Positions 12,461 to 24,562 of a stretch of 64,000 nt of DNA are shown piece by piece. Source of the stretch: Symsagittifera roscoffensis (Eukaryota > Xenacoelomorpha > Acoela > Convolutidae); assembly GCF_963678635.1 (NCBI RefSeq), contig NC_087062.1:35614052-35678051 (forward strand). The letters run 5' to 3'. How positions within the stretch are numbered: the stretch's first letter is position 1; each line of letters begins with the position of its first letter. The notes below the pieces were generated by a model. It saw only the letters and a program-made list of their open reading frames with translations, did no database searches and was not told the origin of the DNA. Made by a program: the position numbers and the translations under genes.

Positions 12461-15136
12461 TCAATGATCTCGCCATTTAGTCGGCTTCTGAAGCAGTTTG
12501 TTAATCTCATTCTGTTGATTTGGGTTCAAACTCACTCCATTGTTATTTGGGGGGAACCTACCCCCCTGTTGAGAAGACCTGTTTGTTTTGGCGCCCCCCA
12601 TCATCGAACTAGTGGTGCTCTTTCTACCACCAGTAGGAGGGTCCAAGGGTGGTAACTGACGATTCGATTTCATACTTTGAACATCAAAACTGAAACAAAC
12701 TTTGATGTAAATTTTCAGCTTTATCATAAAACACTAAATAGAAATGTTCTGTAATCATCAAACCAAAAAATGACCCCATTGCTGGCAATTTTTTGAAAAC
12801 ATCCATATAGTTACAAGTGTGAAGAACTTTTCGATGAGTCATAAAGCTTTTTTAGTTATACCCAAAAAACAACAAATGGCTTAAAAGCCTGCTCTTTACT
12901 CCGTCTCTAAGAATTGGTCCCTAAAGTTGGCTGGTCTCTAAAATGGATGTTGTAAAATAGAAGGTTAGTTAGTTATTGCAACGAAAGTTGAGGGAACGTT
13001 GCTGAGGGCTATATCTTGCACGAACATATTCCTAAAAAGTAACCGTTTATCGCCTAGCAAGATAGCCGTGATAGTAAAAAAAGTGTCGTACCCTGGAGAA
13101 GTTTTTCGGCTGTCTGCAAAACTGACTTTATTTCTCTCGCTAAACCGGCTAATTGAACTTCTGTCCGTTTTCAGGGCTGATTTACGCGTGTTAGCTCTAG
13201 AAATGCCCTCCAAGCTGTCTTTTTTACCCCTCATTTCTGGTGGACCTCTTGATTTTTGGGGATACCCGTAGCCCGCGGGGAGTCCAGTTTGCGAAGACGC
13301 AAAAAGAGCATCGACAGGGTCCTCGGCTTTTCGGCCAATTGCTACTCGGTTCCCGACTATCCGATTGGCGCTTGAATTTCCTCCTACTGACGATCGCTCA
13401 AGGGAGTCGCCTCGATCCGAATATCCGTCGCTGTCGTATCGCCGAGTGGTCGAACGACTCGCGCTGCCGAGGCCTGAATCACGAGCTGTGAATCGTCCTC
13501 TAGATCTAGTAAATCTCGTGCTCGCAATGCTACGCGCGTCAAAATCCGATTCATCGGACAGTTTTGGTCTCGGTCGCCCAAACTCTTCTAATATTTCCCG
13601 TCGTTTTGGCGGATTCGCTCTTTTTTCGCGCCAACTTTCTTGTTTTTTATTACTTTCGTTACTGACTTGATGCAGTTCCTTCGCTTCGTAATGGTTCAGC
13701 TAAACAAAGTTTTGAACGTTTTAATTTAATGACTGTTTATCATCATTTATGGTCATACCAATCTAAAACTGTTTTTGAATCATTTTGAAGCCTGTTGGTG
13801 TGCAAAAACTGTTTAATGATTCTTCCTTTTGCAGCTGAGCATATAACGATATCTGCTCTTGTTTTTGAATGAATATTTTGCTGAATCGACAAAATTATTC
13901 ATTCTCTTCACTTATGAGTTTGATCAGGTATAACTTTTACCAAGCGGTTATTTGGAATCGTTTTTTTTTCTGATAGGAAAGGGGTCTATTTAGTACTTAC
14001 TACATTGAGTTCCTGGTTGTAGTCGTTGCGGACTCTGTTGACCTTGAAGTAAGCCTTGGCCTCCTGCTCTAACCGCCACTCCGTCTCCTGCAGCTCTTCC
14101 GCCAACTTCGCATACGTCTTCTCCTGCTGACTCAACATCTTCTTCCAACGCGCCTAAGCCACGAAAGTAGATCAATTCTGATTAAGCAAAGAGTCTCTAC
14201 ATGATTATGGTGCGAATTGTAGAAAATTTGAGTTAAAAAAACGGCGCCTTCCAGTTCCCCTAGTGATTTATTCTAAAGAAATTTCTAGAGTGATTTTTGA
14301 TGCTCTGAACTGTAGAAAGAAAATGTCAGCGTGAACAAGTGAACTAAGCGATTCAACATTTCCAACGCGTATATTACCGTGTGAAAATTTTTTAGACTAT
14401 TCTATGGGGTGAATCTACGAAAGAGAGGAGACTGAAAAAGAGCCAGAAAAATGACTTTTTGTAGACTTTCGAGAAAACTTTCAACCAAAAAATGGTAATC
14501 TTAATATTTTTTTTAAAAAAGCCACCGTATCGCTTATTAAAAAAATCGATGGAAAAAAGTATTTCCTTTTAATGAGTTAATGTAGTAATTTTCTATATGA
14601 AAGCAGTAAGCAATTAACTTACGTCGGATAATTCGTCGAACTTCTTTAAAGGTGGCTCATTGTCTGAAATAGGTTTAAAAGGAGTAAAAAAAATCAATAT
14701 TAATTCACATTTTGTACTAATCTCGCTGAATTTAAGAATCAGACCTGAAAATGGTTGCTTGTTTTTAAACTTGTACCTTCAGTTTTCTATAATCCTCGTT
14801 AGCTTATTTGAGATAATTGACTTATTTAATGGTAGTTGATAGGAACTCACTTGCGATTTGACTTCTGACATTTTCAATGGTATCCGTGAGTCTGAGGATC
14901 TCGAGGCCTGTGATGTTGTTGTGTTCCTGCTGATTCTCAAATCGCGACTTCCACTCATTTCCTAGAATTTCAAATCAAACTCAGTTCTCAATTACAAGAA
15001 AAAGTGAAGAAAAAGAAACCAGAAAAGTTTCCGAGAAACTTTTGCATATCAAAAAGAGAACTTTTCAAGAATATAAAAGCTATAAAATAGAAAATTTTAT
15101 TATTTGATTATAGATGAAAAACTTACCTGCTGCCAT
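12461..15136 (-). CDS. CCDC169: CCDC169-like coiled-coil protein (six exons)
   Basis: Six minus-strand exons fit together: 15127-15136, 14851-14961, 14623-14663, 14001-14153, 13092-13699 and 12461-12689. They total 1152 nt, exactly 384 codons with the TGA stop at 12461-12463. Junctions use GT/AG sites (several are GTAAGT or GTGAGT) and all phases agree. The N-terminal part (NEWKSRFENQQEHN, then a coiled coil with RLEQEAKAYFKVN) and the block ELHQVS resemble animal CCDC169 as I recall it. The fifth exon is Ser/Arg-rich and probably disordered, and the last is Gly/Asn-rich. CCDC169 has no established biochemical role. The chosen ATG sits next to a GCT repeat; upstream exons may exist, so the N-terminus is uncertain. 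Confidence 0.7.
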
Positions 15137-15146
15137 AAAAACTATT

Positions 15147-15182
<36 letters not shown>
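15147..15182. repeat. AGC/GCT trinucleotide repeat, 12 units
   Basis: Twelve perfect AGC units on the plus strand (GCT on the gene strand) lie 10 nt upstream of the ATG chosen for the CCDC169-like gene. The frame through the repeat toward the ATG would encode leucines and has no upstream ATG before a stop. The repeat is therefore probably 5' untranslated or lies in an exon whose start was missed. Confidence 0.9.
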
Positions 15183-16760
15183 TTATAAATGAAACTTTCA
15201 AAAGATTTCTAGTTTACAAGGAGATGATAGAAACTAGGATACAGCTACTCACAAGCAAATAAAAAAAATCTCGACAGTTCAGAAATGCATAAGAAAAACA
15301 TCAGTAATTTTAAAGTATCAGATACTAACAAACTCCATTGAAGGAACTTCAGAAATTTAACTCACTCAGACCAAGTCCTGAAAACATGAATTAAAGTCTG
15401 AATTAAAAATCAATGTGACATAGTGAAAGTAGCTGGAGAACAAAAAAATAAATTTGTACGGCCAAAAAGTTCTTGTAGTCAGAAAATAACAAGCCTTCAA
15501 AGTTTTATATCATGTAGAGTCAGGAATCTTTCATAGGGAACCAGTGCTTTATCGTGATTCAAGGTTTTCTGTAATGAATGTCGAATTCGCAAACCCCTTT
15601 ATGCCCAACCAAATATGCAGCTTTGCTGTTACACAAGGAACAATGAACATTTTATCAGCAGTTTTTTGCAAAACTCTTTCCGAAAAACAGAAGACGAATT
15701 CAAGTTTTTCAAGCAGTTTCCCAATTTGAAAAAACTCTTATTTTCAAATTACTATTTTATTCCGCTAAATTGCCAAATCAATGATTAGATCAAAAGATGC
15801 AGAGCAACTTACTCTCCATGTTGTTTTGACCTCGGATTGACCATCCTATAAAAAAATTCTCTAAGTCTTAGAACTTTTTATAATTTTTGAAGGAAATTTA
15901 CGCTATCTTACAAATTTCTGATAGGAAAAGTGGCAAGACAGCAACGTTTTTCCAAACCTCTAAAACATAGCCAAAAATTTTGAATGTGTTTCTAAACCGT
16001 AATAACAGATAAAATTCAATATTGGATTTTTTTCAGTTTTATGCATGTAAAAACTTTAGATGGTGCATTTTGAGCTAAAATATCCGAAACAAAAAATTTG
16101 AATTGTTTTTTTTTAAATCTCTTGGTTATACGTAATAAACGGTTCAACGATTAAGGCATATGTTGACAAAATTTCTACTTACCAGCAAAAAAACTAATTC
16201 TATAAAATCTCTTTCTTAAATCATTTTCTAAATTATAATTGATACAAAAACTGCAACGAGTCTTATTTACTACAAAATTACAAAGTAGCTGAGCATTTAC
16301 ATTGTTCTAAATCACCTATACACAAAAAAAATAACCAAAACGATTAATAATTTTTCCAGACAATGTGTGGATTTTGGATTCTAGTCCTAGTGTATTTTCC
16401 ACCTGTTTATTCCAATAAAGTTTGATTTGGAAACAGGGGCGGATCTAGATTTGGAAACAATTTTTGAAAACTTTGTCGATAATTTTAGGTCAACCAAATT
16501 GAGTTTTCCGAGCTCTCCCAGAATACTAGCAGACCGTAATTGAACGTAAATGTTTGCACCGCAGGCAATATTTTGAAAAACACAGGTCAGAAAGGGCGTT
16601 TTTGGGTACTTTTTGGAAAGTTTCAACAAAAAAACACCTTTTTTTGCGCACGCTGCAACTAAAAATTAGTATAAGTTGGCGCCGAAGGCTGCTGTAGAAA
16701 AATCTTAGGGTCGGTCAGCCAAAAACGGGTTCCTTAGAAAGTACTGAGGGGACCCTTTGG
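15183..16760. other. Upstream of CCDC169-like gene, possible 5' exon
   Basis: Mostly AT-rich non-coding sequence. A minus-strand segment at 15813-15845 is bounded by an acceptor-like TATAG and a GTAAGT donor and contains an ATG followed by ten open codons. It could be an upstream exon, but no connecting exon with a matching phase was found. A 12-nt micro-exon candidate lies at about 15363-15374. A minus-strand frame at 16387-16629 has no motif. Confidence 0.3.
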
Positions 16761-16840
16761 GTTGGCAGGGGTTCGAATCCCTGAAAGGGAGCGTCCGCCT
16801 CTCCCTAAGTCTGCTATGCTACTGCTGAGTTATCTTCTCC
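16761..16840 (-). repeat. tRNA-like SINE head
   Basis: On the minus strand the sequence begins GGAGAAGATAACTCAGCAGT, which resembles a tRNA D-arm and A box. About 50 nt later it has the near-palindromic T-arm sequence GGATTCGAACCCC (B box). The acceptor stem does not close, so it is not a functional tRNA gene. A tRNA-derived SINE is the best reading. Confidence 0.4.
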
Positions 16841-17001
16841 AAATTTCAGTCTATAAACACTGAGATCGGCCTATTCACATGTGTGTCATTTGGCATGTTC
16901 ATTTAGAGGATAATTTTAGTTTTTCATTTACATAAAACATCCCGCAACCGCTCCCCGCCAAGTAACCTTATTTTGTAGGCTACAAAAATAATCAGACCAT
17001 A

Positions 17002-18009
17002 CCCGCACTGGAGTTCCATGGATAATAATTGATTATATTGTCATTTTATAGTCAGTATCTATAAAATTACAAAAATAATTGATTGTAATCCATCAAAAAT
17101 GGATTATAATCCATTGTTTTTTTATATCATTATAATCCATTATAATCGATTATAATCAATTTTAATGGATTTTTTCAATAAATTAGTCATGAAATTTACA
17201 TTTTTTTCAAAGTTATCGCGTTTTCTGTTTAGTGGAGATGCTACGTATTAGGTTTCATAAAATGTTACATTTCTCTTTTCACAATTTTTATAATTTTTGT
17301 CTTATATATCTCGTTTACCCCTCCCCCCCACCCCACTACTGTTTAACCCCCTCACCCGCCCCGTTTTCCTCCCTGTTTACACCCCCCTTTGTTTAACCCC
17401 CCCCCCCCCGCGTTTTCCTCCCTGTTTACACCCCCGTTTAACCCCCTCCCCACCCCCACATTACCCCCACCTCCCTGTTTACTACAACCGCCATTCGCCA
17501 CCCTTTATGGGGGTAATTTATTGGTAGACTTTGGGGTAGGGGGGTTTATGATTTACACCCCCCCCCCGTTTACCGCCCCCACAGTTTACCCCTCCTCAAT
17601 TTACCCACCCCCCCCCCCCCCGCAATTTTAGTTTAAACCCCTCCCACGGTTTATTGGGCGAGGGGTTTGGGCAAATACGGACGGATGGGGGGTAAAGTGT
17701 GGGCGGGGGGGTGGTTAATTCAAGTAGGTTAAGATTAAGATTGCGAGTAGGCCATGAGTAACGCAGAAATGTTGCAAGTTTTGCGAATGATTTTGCAAAA
17801 GATTTTGCAAAAAATGTATGGATTATAATCCGTTATAATCCATTATAACGGATTTTAATGGATCGCGTTTGTACGAAAATAATCGATTATAATGACAATA
17901 TAATCGATTTCGTGGTCTAAATTTGCCACAATAATGGACTATAATGACAAAATTTTAGACAACAGTTTTCCATTATAATCGATTATTATCCATGGAACTC
18001 CGGTGCGGG
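17002..18009. mobile_element. Foldback/MITE-like element with TA target
   Basis: The left end CCCGCACTGGAGTTCCATGG and the inverted right end (CCCGCACCGGAGTTCCATGG on the other strand) are terminal inverted repeats. They extend through ATAATAATTGATTATA-like sequence for about 40 bp. Both ends abut TA, as for Tc1/mariner insertions. The subterminal regions hold many copies of a palindromic ATTATAATCCATTATAAT-type motif. There is no transposase frame, so it is non-autonomous. Confidence 0.75.
17310..17715. repeat. C-rich TTTACCCC-type satellite inside the foldback element
   Basis: About 400 bp of irregular repeats built from GTTTA plus runs of C, with interspersed TCCTCCCTG blocks. The strong C/G strand asymmetry switches to G-rich at 17640-17715. 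Short plus-strand frames across it are proline-rich artefacts. Confidence 0.85.
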
Positions 18010-18268
18010 TAAGATTTCCATCTTCGTCATTGTTTTTGCATAACTTTGATTTTATTTTTGGATCAATATTTTCGGGCAATTCGACTGCTAAAAAATTTCA
18101 ATGGAAATATTTGACTAACTTCTAGAATCAGTTGAAATGTATACTTGAAGAACTCTTAAAACAGAAATTGGTCAAGCATTGAAACAACACTTAAATGAAA
18201 GAATTGTAGAAGATAAAACTATTTCACAGACATGGCAAATCTCAATTGGATCATTCATTGGGCGTGTT

Positions 18269-18473
18269 TAATAAACTATTCTAATTCTATGGTTCTATAT
18301 GAACAATGTATGTACATAAGCTTAAATGTTAAAACGTTAAAAGGAAGTAGTTGAATTAAGATCGATAAAAAGGACAACTGAACTTCCGTTCATATCGACC
18401 GATGGTCGTAACTAAACTGGGATTAATTAAAATACCGAAGGTCATTATACCATACTAAAAACAAATCACAACA
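18269..18473 (-). repeat. 3' LTR of element C
   Basis: This 205-bp direct repeat of 24563-24767 starts TGTTGTGATT and ends GTTTATTA on the element strand. It contains the small palindrome CGACCGATGGTCG, also seen in the F LTR. The purine-rich GGTGGGAAA at 18474-18482 (minus strand) is the likely polypurine tract. Confidence 0.94.
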
Positions 18474-18805
18474 TTTCCCACCGGGAAAAAAATGAAACTG
18501 CAAACTAACTATATAACTCTATATACACCCTTTTTCCCCTCCGAAAATGAAAGAATTTTACAAACTGCACCCAGAGGGTAAATATACAGCAGCAAAATAA
18601 AATCCACAATTGAAAGAGAATGTAGCAATGTACAGGGTGGCTATACAGAATTACGAAATTTACAGAATACGGCAACTAACTAAATAAAACTAATCCACAA
18701 CATGTACATTTACATGTACAATTGTATCTACAGGTAAAATTAAAAACTCCGGCGGTAAAATATGGATTACAGAATTGTTTTGTTAAGTTTGAATTGATAT
18801 GTTGA

Positions 18806-21175
18806 TTACAAGAATTGGTCCTCAAACTCATCCAATTTAGCTCTCACTTCCGAATCTATAGTTGATGAGATCTCGCTATAGTTGTCCATCTCTAATGTGG
18901 GGTCCTTTGAGGTCGGGTAAGTTAAAATTGAGTCCAAAGAATTCTCGTGGAGGTGAGTCTTCGTGGTAGAAGTTGCAAGTGTGACCGTCGGGAGGGAGTT
19001 CCTTGAAGACCAGGACAACGTAGTTTCTGCTACTAGGATCTGTCTGGAAGGCGCCTCCGCTAATGGAGTCAAAAGGTCAAAAGGAGAGTTGACCGCGAAA
19101 ATAGAACTGTGGGATTCCGGTACCTGAGAGAATACGGTAGTTGACACCCCTAGGTCGTCTTTTTCTTGCACCACGTCTATAAATCTCCGATTTCCGTAAA
19201 ACTTAGGGGGGCCCACATATCTGCGTGGTCTAGAGTTTCGGGTCTTTGGAGTCACGCTGGTCGTCTGTTCCGGAATACTGTCTACCGTAATTGGGTTGTC
19301 CTGTGATCCTTCAGTAGTATTCGCGTCGTGTATGACCACAATTTCCCGCGGGTCGTTGTTCACTGTCCTTTCTGAGCTCAATAGTGGGGATTCGACATGA
19401 CCTGTAATACTTCATCCCTGATTAGACTCGGTATGGGGGTTTTGAGGTACGTTATTATTGGTCACATCGTCAAAGTAATCCTCGATTATCCCGTCCCACG
19501 AATCTAGATTTAAGGAAGATGAACCTGAAGAAAATCTTGGAGAGTCTTGAGTGGCCGAGCTCGCGGTCGTTACGCTAGTCCCTGCTCTGGTGTTCTCCGT
19601 TCTCGGGGTGCCTTGTATCGAGTGGCCGGCTGTTGTCGATCCAGCTTTCTTCGGTGGAGAAAGTTTCCTTTTCCCAGCTAAACTCGAATGAGTATGAATA
19701 TTATGCCCAGTGGGTGTCTGATTCACTATTATCTTTTTGGGCCCTGGGAGTATTTTTCCTTTTATAGCCAGATCCGATTTACGCAAAACGTGATCGTTGT
19801 CGAGGGTAACTGTGTGCTCTGAAGAATCGATGATATCCTTCTTAACCAGATTAAAATAAGGGTCCCAATTTTTCCTGTTAGTCAACTTTCTATATAAGTT
19901 ACCTCCCATTACTGCTTTTCTTTTTCCCAGTGGATCTGAAGTTCGGATAGTGACGTCCGGGGTTGTGTGTAGGCTTAAAGTCCTAGCTAATGGCATTTTT
20001 TCTTCTGGGTCCGACGTGCTGTCCTTTTCCTCGTCCAAATAGCCATCTCCTGCCCCGTCGTGTAGTTCCCAGTTAGTGGCCCGCTCTTTGGACAATATAG
20101 CCTTCCCTTTATCTAATTGGTCAATATTGGACATCAGATTTTTCCACCTAGTGTTCGCTACTTTATTAAAATGCTTTTCAAATGGAGTACAGCCGATCGC
20201 CGTTTGTTTTGAGATTCTCAGATTCCAGATGATTTTCTCGATCGAATCGTTTAGAGATGGCTTGGGTACTTCGAATGACATTGCCAGTAATTTCGATTTA
20301 ATTGTGTACACTAGTCTTTCCACTAGCCCGTTGGATCTGTGGTCTCCGACAGTGCAGTAAATGATTTCTATATTAAATTTATCGCAGAAGTTTTTGAAAT
20401 CATGTGAAAGGAAGCATGACCCATGGTCGACTCTAATTTTTCTTGGGAATCCGTGAAGGTGACAGTAATCGTTTAGAAGAGAAATTACGTTTCTTGTAGA
20501 GGTGGTATTGATGATCATGGCCAAAGGAAACTTAGTGTAACGGTCAATTCAAAGAAGAATAAATTTGTTGTTACCCCAGCTAGCATCCAACTGTCCCGAA
20601 AAATCCAAATTAATTTCTTCGTTCGCGAATGTCAACGTCGGAAGTTTCGAAATATTATGGGTGCCTAGAAACACTTTAATGTTCTTACCCGCTTTTAGAC
20701 ATTGGGTACATGTTCTCCCGTGATGATAAATTTCCCGGTAAATATGTGGCCACCACAAATATTCGGCGAGGGATTTCATCCCAAACTGTCCTGGGTGGGT
20801 CTCGTGTAGCATTGAATTAAAAGTTCCCCTGATGGTAGCTGGGACGACTAGTTTATTGTCTAAAAAGACTAGCTCATCCTTCACGTGTAAGTCTTTGGTG
20901 TAGTTCTTCATGTAAGTCCCGAGTATGTCCATAGGTCGGTTCCTCTTTATCGTCTCTATCAGATCCCACAGCACCTTGTCTTCTCTAGTCATGATCTGAA
21001 GCAATTTCTTCGAACAGTGGTTTTCCAGGCGAATTGGGGAATTCGGTAAATTCAGGTCGGCCTTATATCTTCTTAAGAGGTCTGCGTGGTCGGGTGGAAG
21101 TCTGTCGTCTCTGAATTTGAGGGCGATATTATGTTCTTCGGGGATAATCAAAAGGGGTTCGTTCACTTTGTCCAT
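18806..21175 (-). pseudogene. Element C integrase plus acidic 3' extension
   Basis: One minus-strand frame of 789 codons runs from 21175 to 18806, interrupted only by TGA at 20549-20551 and 19412-19414. The N-terminus has the integrase zinc-binding residues (MLHETHPGQFG, then CTQC). The catalytic triad is visible as LDFSGQL, VDHGSCF and GLVERL. The C-terminal third is Ser/Thr-rich, with an acidic block (SSLNLDSWDGIIEDYFDDV) and an acidic end (AKLDEFEDQFL). Both blocks are also found in remnant F. Integrase would insert the cDNA; the function of the extension is unknown. The first TGA stands where A and D have Cys. Confidence 0.85.
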
Positions 21176-21587
21176 TGGGAGTTCTGGTTTTTTTTGTTGG
21201 ATGGTATGAAGTGTCTGTTTGGTAGTAAGAAATGTAAAAGGACTTTGTCCGAAAAGGTAATACTTTTAAAATTAAATTTGGAATTATCGACTGGTTGGCA
21301 AATTGTAGTACAATTTTCTGTCCGAGAGTGATTATTGTGGCAAATTTTTATCGACTGAGCGATACAAGATATGATAGCAGCAATAATCTTGAGATTGAGT
21401 AAAGCTAAAGAGCTATTCAACTGATTCTGACTAATCACGTCGCTTGAATTTTCGTTTCCCGATGGGATTGTATTAACTCGTGAATTAGTATTTACAGCGA
21501 CCGCTGGTCTATCTACAGAATCTAAAGTAAGTAATTTAGAATCTTGATTAGTCGATAAAATGTTCTGAATTCTGTCGATTGGAGCGA

Positions 21588-23122
21588 CTACAAATTCGTC
21601 GTCATAATGGGAAATTGGAAGGGCTTTGCCCGAAGGAAGTCTAGATAAAAGGCCGTAAAGCCCATGTCCTTTCCTGGTAAATGTGAATTTTTAAAATTGA
21701 AAGGTAAGAGTCTGTTTACCCAGCGGGTCAATCGGCTATGCATCGTTTTGTTTCCATGATTTGCCGAAAGTGCTGATAGTAACGCTTTGTGATCAGTTAC
21801 TATTTGGAATTCTGTTCCGTACAGGTAGTTTCTGAATTGTTCTGTAGCCCATACGACTCCCAGCAACTCTAATTCGTTGGTAGAATATTTCATTTCATGG
21901 TTGTTTAAAAATCTGGGTGCAAACGCGATTGTTTTTCACTGGTCGTCCTGTAATTGTTCTAGGGTAGCCCCTAGTCCGCTATGTGAAGCGTCCGTTTTTA
22001 GTCTTGTCTTCTCTTTTATATCAAAATGGCTGTTTACTGCAATATTTACAATTTCCGTTTTCAACTTCTCAAACGCTATTGAATGGCTGGTATCCCATTT
22101 GTATAACGATTTTTTGCTTAGAAGAGGTCGAAGAGGAGAGCTTAACGTGGATAAATTAGGGACGAATTTTACATATTGGTTTGTTGAGCCGAAAAATGAG
22201 CGAAGTTCAGATATTCTTTACCAACCAACGGTCGTACTCCATTGCCTGAGATCTTGAAGCCAAGCCATTCGATGTCAGATTTAAAAAATGCGCATTTCCC
22301 CCATTTCACTGCCATGTTGTTCTTATCTAATATTGATAAAATTTTGTACACTATTGATTTGTGTTCTTCCAGGGATCCACGCGAGGCTACCAGGATGTCG
22401 TCTATGTAACAATTTGTAAACGGGATATTTTTCAACATTGAGTCCATGACCCGTTGGAATTCATTGGGCATGTCTCCTAATCCGTAAAATCCCGTTAGAA
22501 ACCGATACGTTCCTGTCGTTTTGCCACCTACTATGCTAAAATTGCACTGTTTACTTGTTTGATCGCATAGTTTAAGTTGGCTATAGGCGTTTTTCAGGTC
22601 TAAATTACTAAACCACACTCGCCCGTTGGGTTTTTCTGAAATTTGGAGCGCCACGTTATCAATCAGTTCATGAATATTCGGCGTTTGATACTTATTTTTA
22701 AAAATTTGATCATTTAAAAGCTTAGAATCAAGTGCCAGTTTTATTGAAGTATCCTTTTTCCGAGTGATTACAATTGGGCTGATGAAACAATCTTCGTCGC
22801 ATTTCTCTAATTTTATTATGTGACCTTCTTTTTCCATTCTTTTTAACTCTTCGTTCACTCCCGCGAGTAAGTGGAGTGGTACTCTTCTCCCTTTGGACTG
22901 TATTGGTTTAAAAGGTGTGTGAAAATGGGTTACCTTCCGATCGTTAGGTATTTTCCCCACTCTAGTGAATAAGTTTTTAAACTCGTTAAAAATTTTGACT
23001 GATAAAGAATGTAAGTTTTTGTACTCACTCTCGAGTGTGGGTTGATTGACCATGCAGATTGGTTGGGGGCATTTCCTCTGCGTTATTTCTATGCCCAGTT
23101 TAGGTAAATTGTCGTTCCCCAA
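21588..23122 (-). pseudogene. Element C reverse transcriptase and RNase H
   Basis: The frame 23122-22169 carries the reverse transcriptase: IVITRKKDTSIKLALDS, WFSNLDLKNAYSQLKL, GLGDMPNEFQRVMDSML and the active site CYIDDILVAS (YIDD variant). A frame break near 22170 precedes RNase H, whose core (YSTNELELLGVVWATEQF, VTDHKALLSAL) lies at 21893-21588. The enzyme would copy element RNA into DNA. The frame change and the separation from integrase suggest this copy is dead. Confidence 0.88.
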
Positions 23123-23139
23123 TATGTTTTGCTCGTGTC

Positions 23140-24538
23140 CGCCGGTTATGAAGAATGGGGTTTCTTCGCTGATCCACCCATTGGACTGTGTTCTGACAAT
23201 TATTTTTCATTGGTGAATCCGCAGTATAGGTCTTTTATTCTTTTCTCCACTGTGTGTATCTTGAGGTTCGGGTATCTTAGTTTAATTTCGTGTAGTACAT
23301 TCTGTTTTAAAAAAACTTACAGGGCTTGCTGAATCTACAGGTATGTTCATATTTACAATCATGTCCCAGCCGATGCCTAGGTTCAGGAGTTTCTTTGTTT
23401 CGAGACCAATATTGTCGTAAATAGTTCTGACGCTCAACACCGAGAAATCGTCATCGTCGCTCTGTCCGTACTCATTCCACGCATATATCACGTCGCACGA
23501 TTCTTTTTCTTCCATCCACGAGTTTTCCGGAGGTGTGTATGTACAATTCTCAGTATTTACGTAATTATCTGATACATTATTTACAGTTGGTCTCTTATTG
23601 CGTGATTTACATAATTTGACGAAGTGTCCCTTATAATTACAGTTTTTACAGGTTATGTCTTTCGCTGGGCAAACGTTTAAGTGCCCTTTCGTAAATGTAT
23701 TTCCGCATTTCATGCACGAGTTACTCCTTTCGATGTTTAAGCTTGGTTCCTTTTTGATATGATTGTGGTTACTAAAAGATTTAAAAGTTGTCCCGTTGGT
23801 CGATGACCGTGACATATTTGTCAGTTTCTGGTGGTTAAAATATCCCTTTTCGTCGATTAGGGCTTGGTTAAGTGCTTCCGACGGGCTTATGATAGCTAAA
23901 AGTCCTCTGGGTGTCTGTGTTCTTCATATTGCAAATGAAGATATCCCTTATCCATTCCGCCTCGTCGGATTCCTTGATGTTGCACGTGCTGGCTAGGTCC
24001 GTCAGTGCTCCCCAGAATTGTTCGTACGATTCACGATCTTTTTGCTTTCAATTTAGTAGTTTATATCTTTCGAACGTAATATTGGGCGGTTTGTTAAATG
24101 CTGCGTCTAGTAGAGTCCAGAACTCAGAGAACGATATTGCTAGAATCTTGACTCTCGGGTTCTTTTGTGTAAAAACTCTTTTTCCTTCACTCCCTAGGGC
24201 TAGAAATAAATTGATCGCAGTTTCTTGTCCGCCTCCGTTCGTCTCATTCCATTAAATTTCCTCTTCTCTTCGTTGATCCATTTCTCTTCTGCGGATTCGT
24301 ACTGTTTCATTGTGCTTTTGTTCCTGCTCTCTCTGTTGGCTTTTTCCGCGTCCGACTCGCTGCCTGTTGCTTGTTCCAAAATTGGAATTTGCGTCTCCGG
24401 TATCTCTGGTCCATGTAGGCTCTCGAAATCCAGATTTTCTTTCGCAATGATCGCCAATTGGAATTGGTCGCTCCATTGGGTCCAGGCATGCGGTGGCTCT
24501 AGAGTTTGATTAGGCCAAAAGGGGGGAATTCCACGCAC
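23140..24538 (-). pseudogene. Element C gag and protease region
   Basis: The gag N-terminus (24538-24200) shares the WSDQFQLAIIAKE block with element A. A frameshift near 24215 leads into the capsid part, which has an in-frame TGA at 24048-24050 where element A has Arg. The nucleocapsid at 23815-23282 has the motifs CMKCGNTFTKGHLNVC and CKNCNYKGHFVKLC. The protease begins with PVDSASPVSFF, a Ser-Ala variant of the usual triplet. It is then frameshifted in a T-run near 23310. The downstream flap-like block ILGNDNLPKLGI continues in the frame of the polymerase. Confidence 0.82.
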
Positions 24539-24562
24539 GTTCGAATCCTGCTGACTGCGCCA
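24539..24562 (-). other. Primer-binding site of element C (tRNA-Ser)
   Basis: The plus strand reads TTCGAATCCTGCTGACTGCGCCA, a complete tRNA 3' end including the T-loop and CCA, touching the 5' LTR. The GACTGCG acceptor strand is typical of tRNA-Ser. Confidence 0.85.

Noticed and set aside
16700..16840. A functional tRNA gene
   Set aside because: The D-arm and T-arm resemble a tRNA, but the acceptor stem does not pair and the anticodon arm is irregular.
17297..17631. Proline-rich plus-strand frames
   Set aside because: They are translations of the C-rich satellite inside a foldback element.
24252..24489. Overlapping basic frames on the minus strand near the gag start of element C
   Set aside because: They are alternative-frame translations of the real gag N-terminus at 24200-24538.
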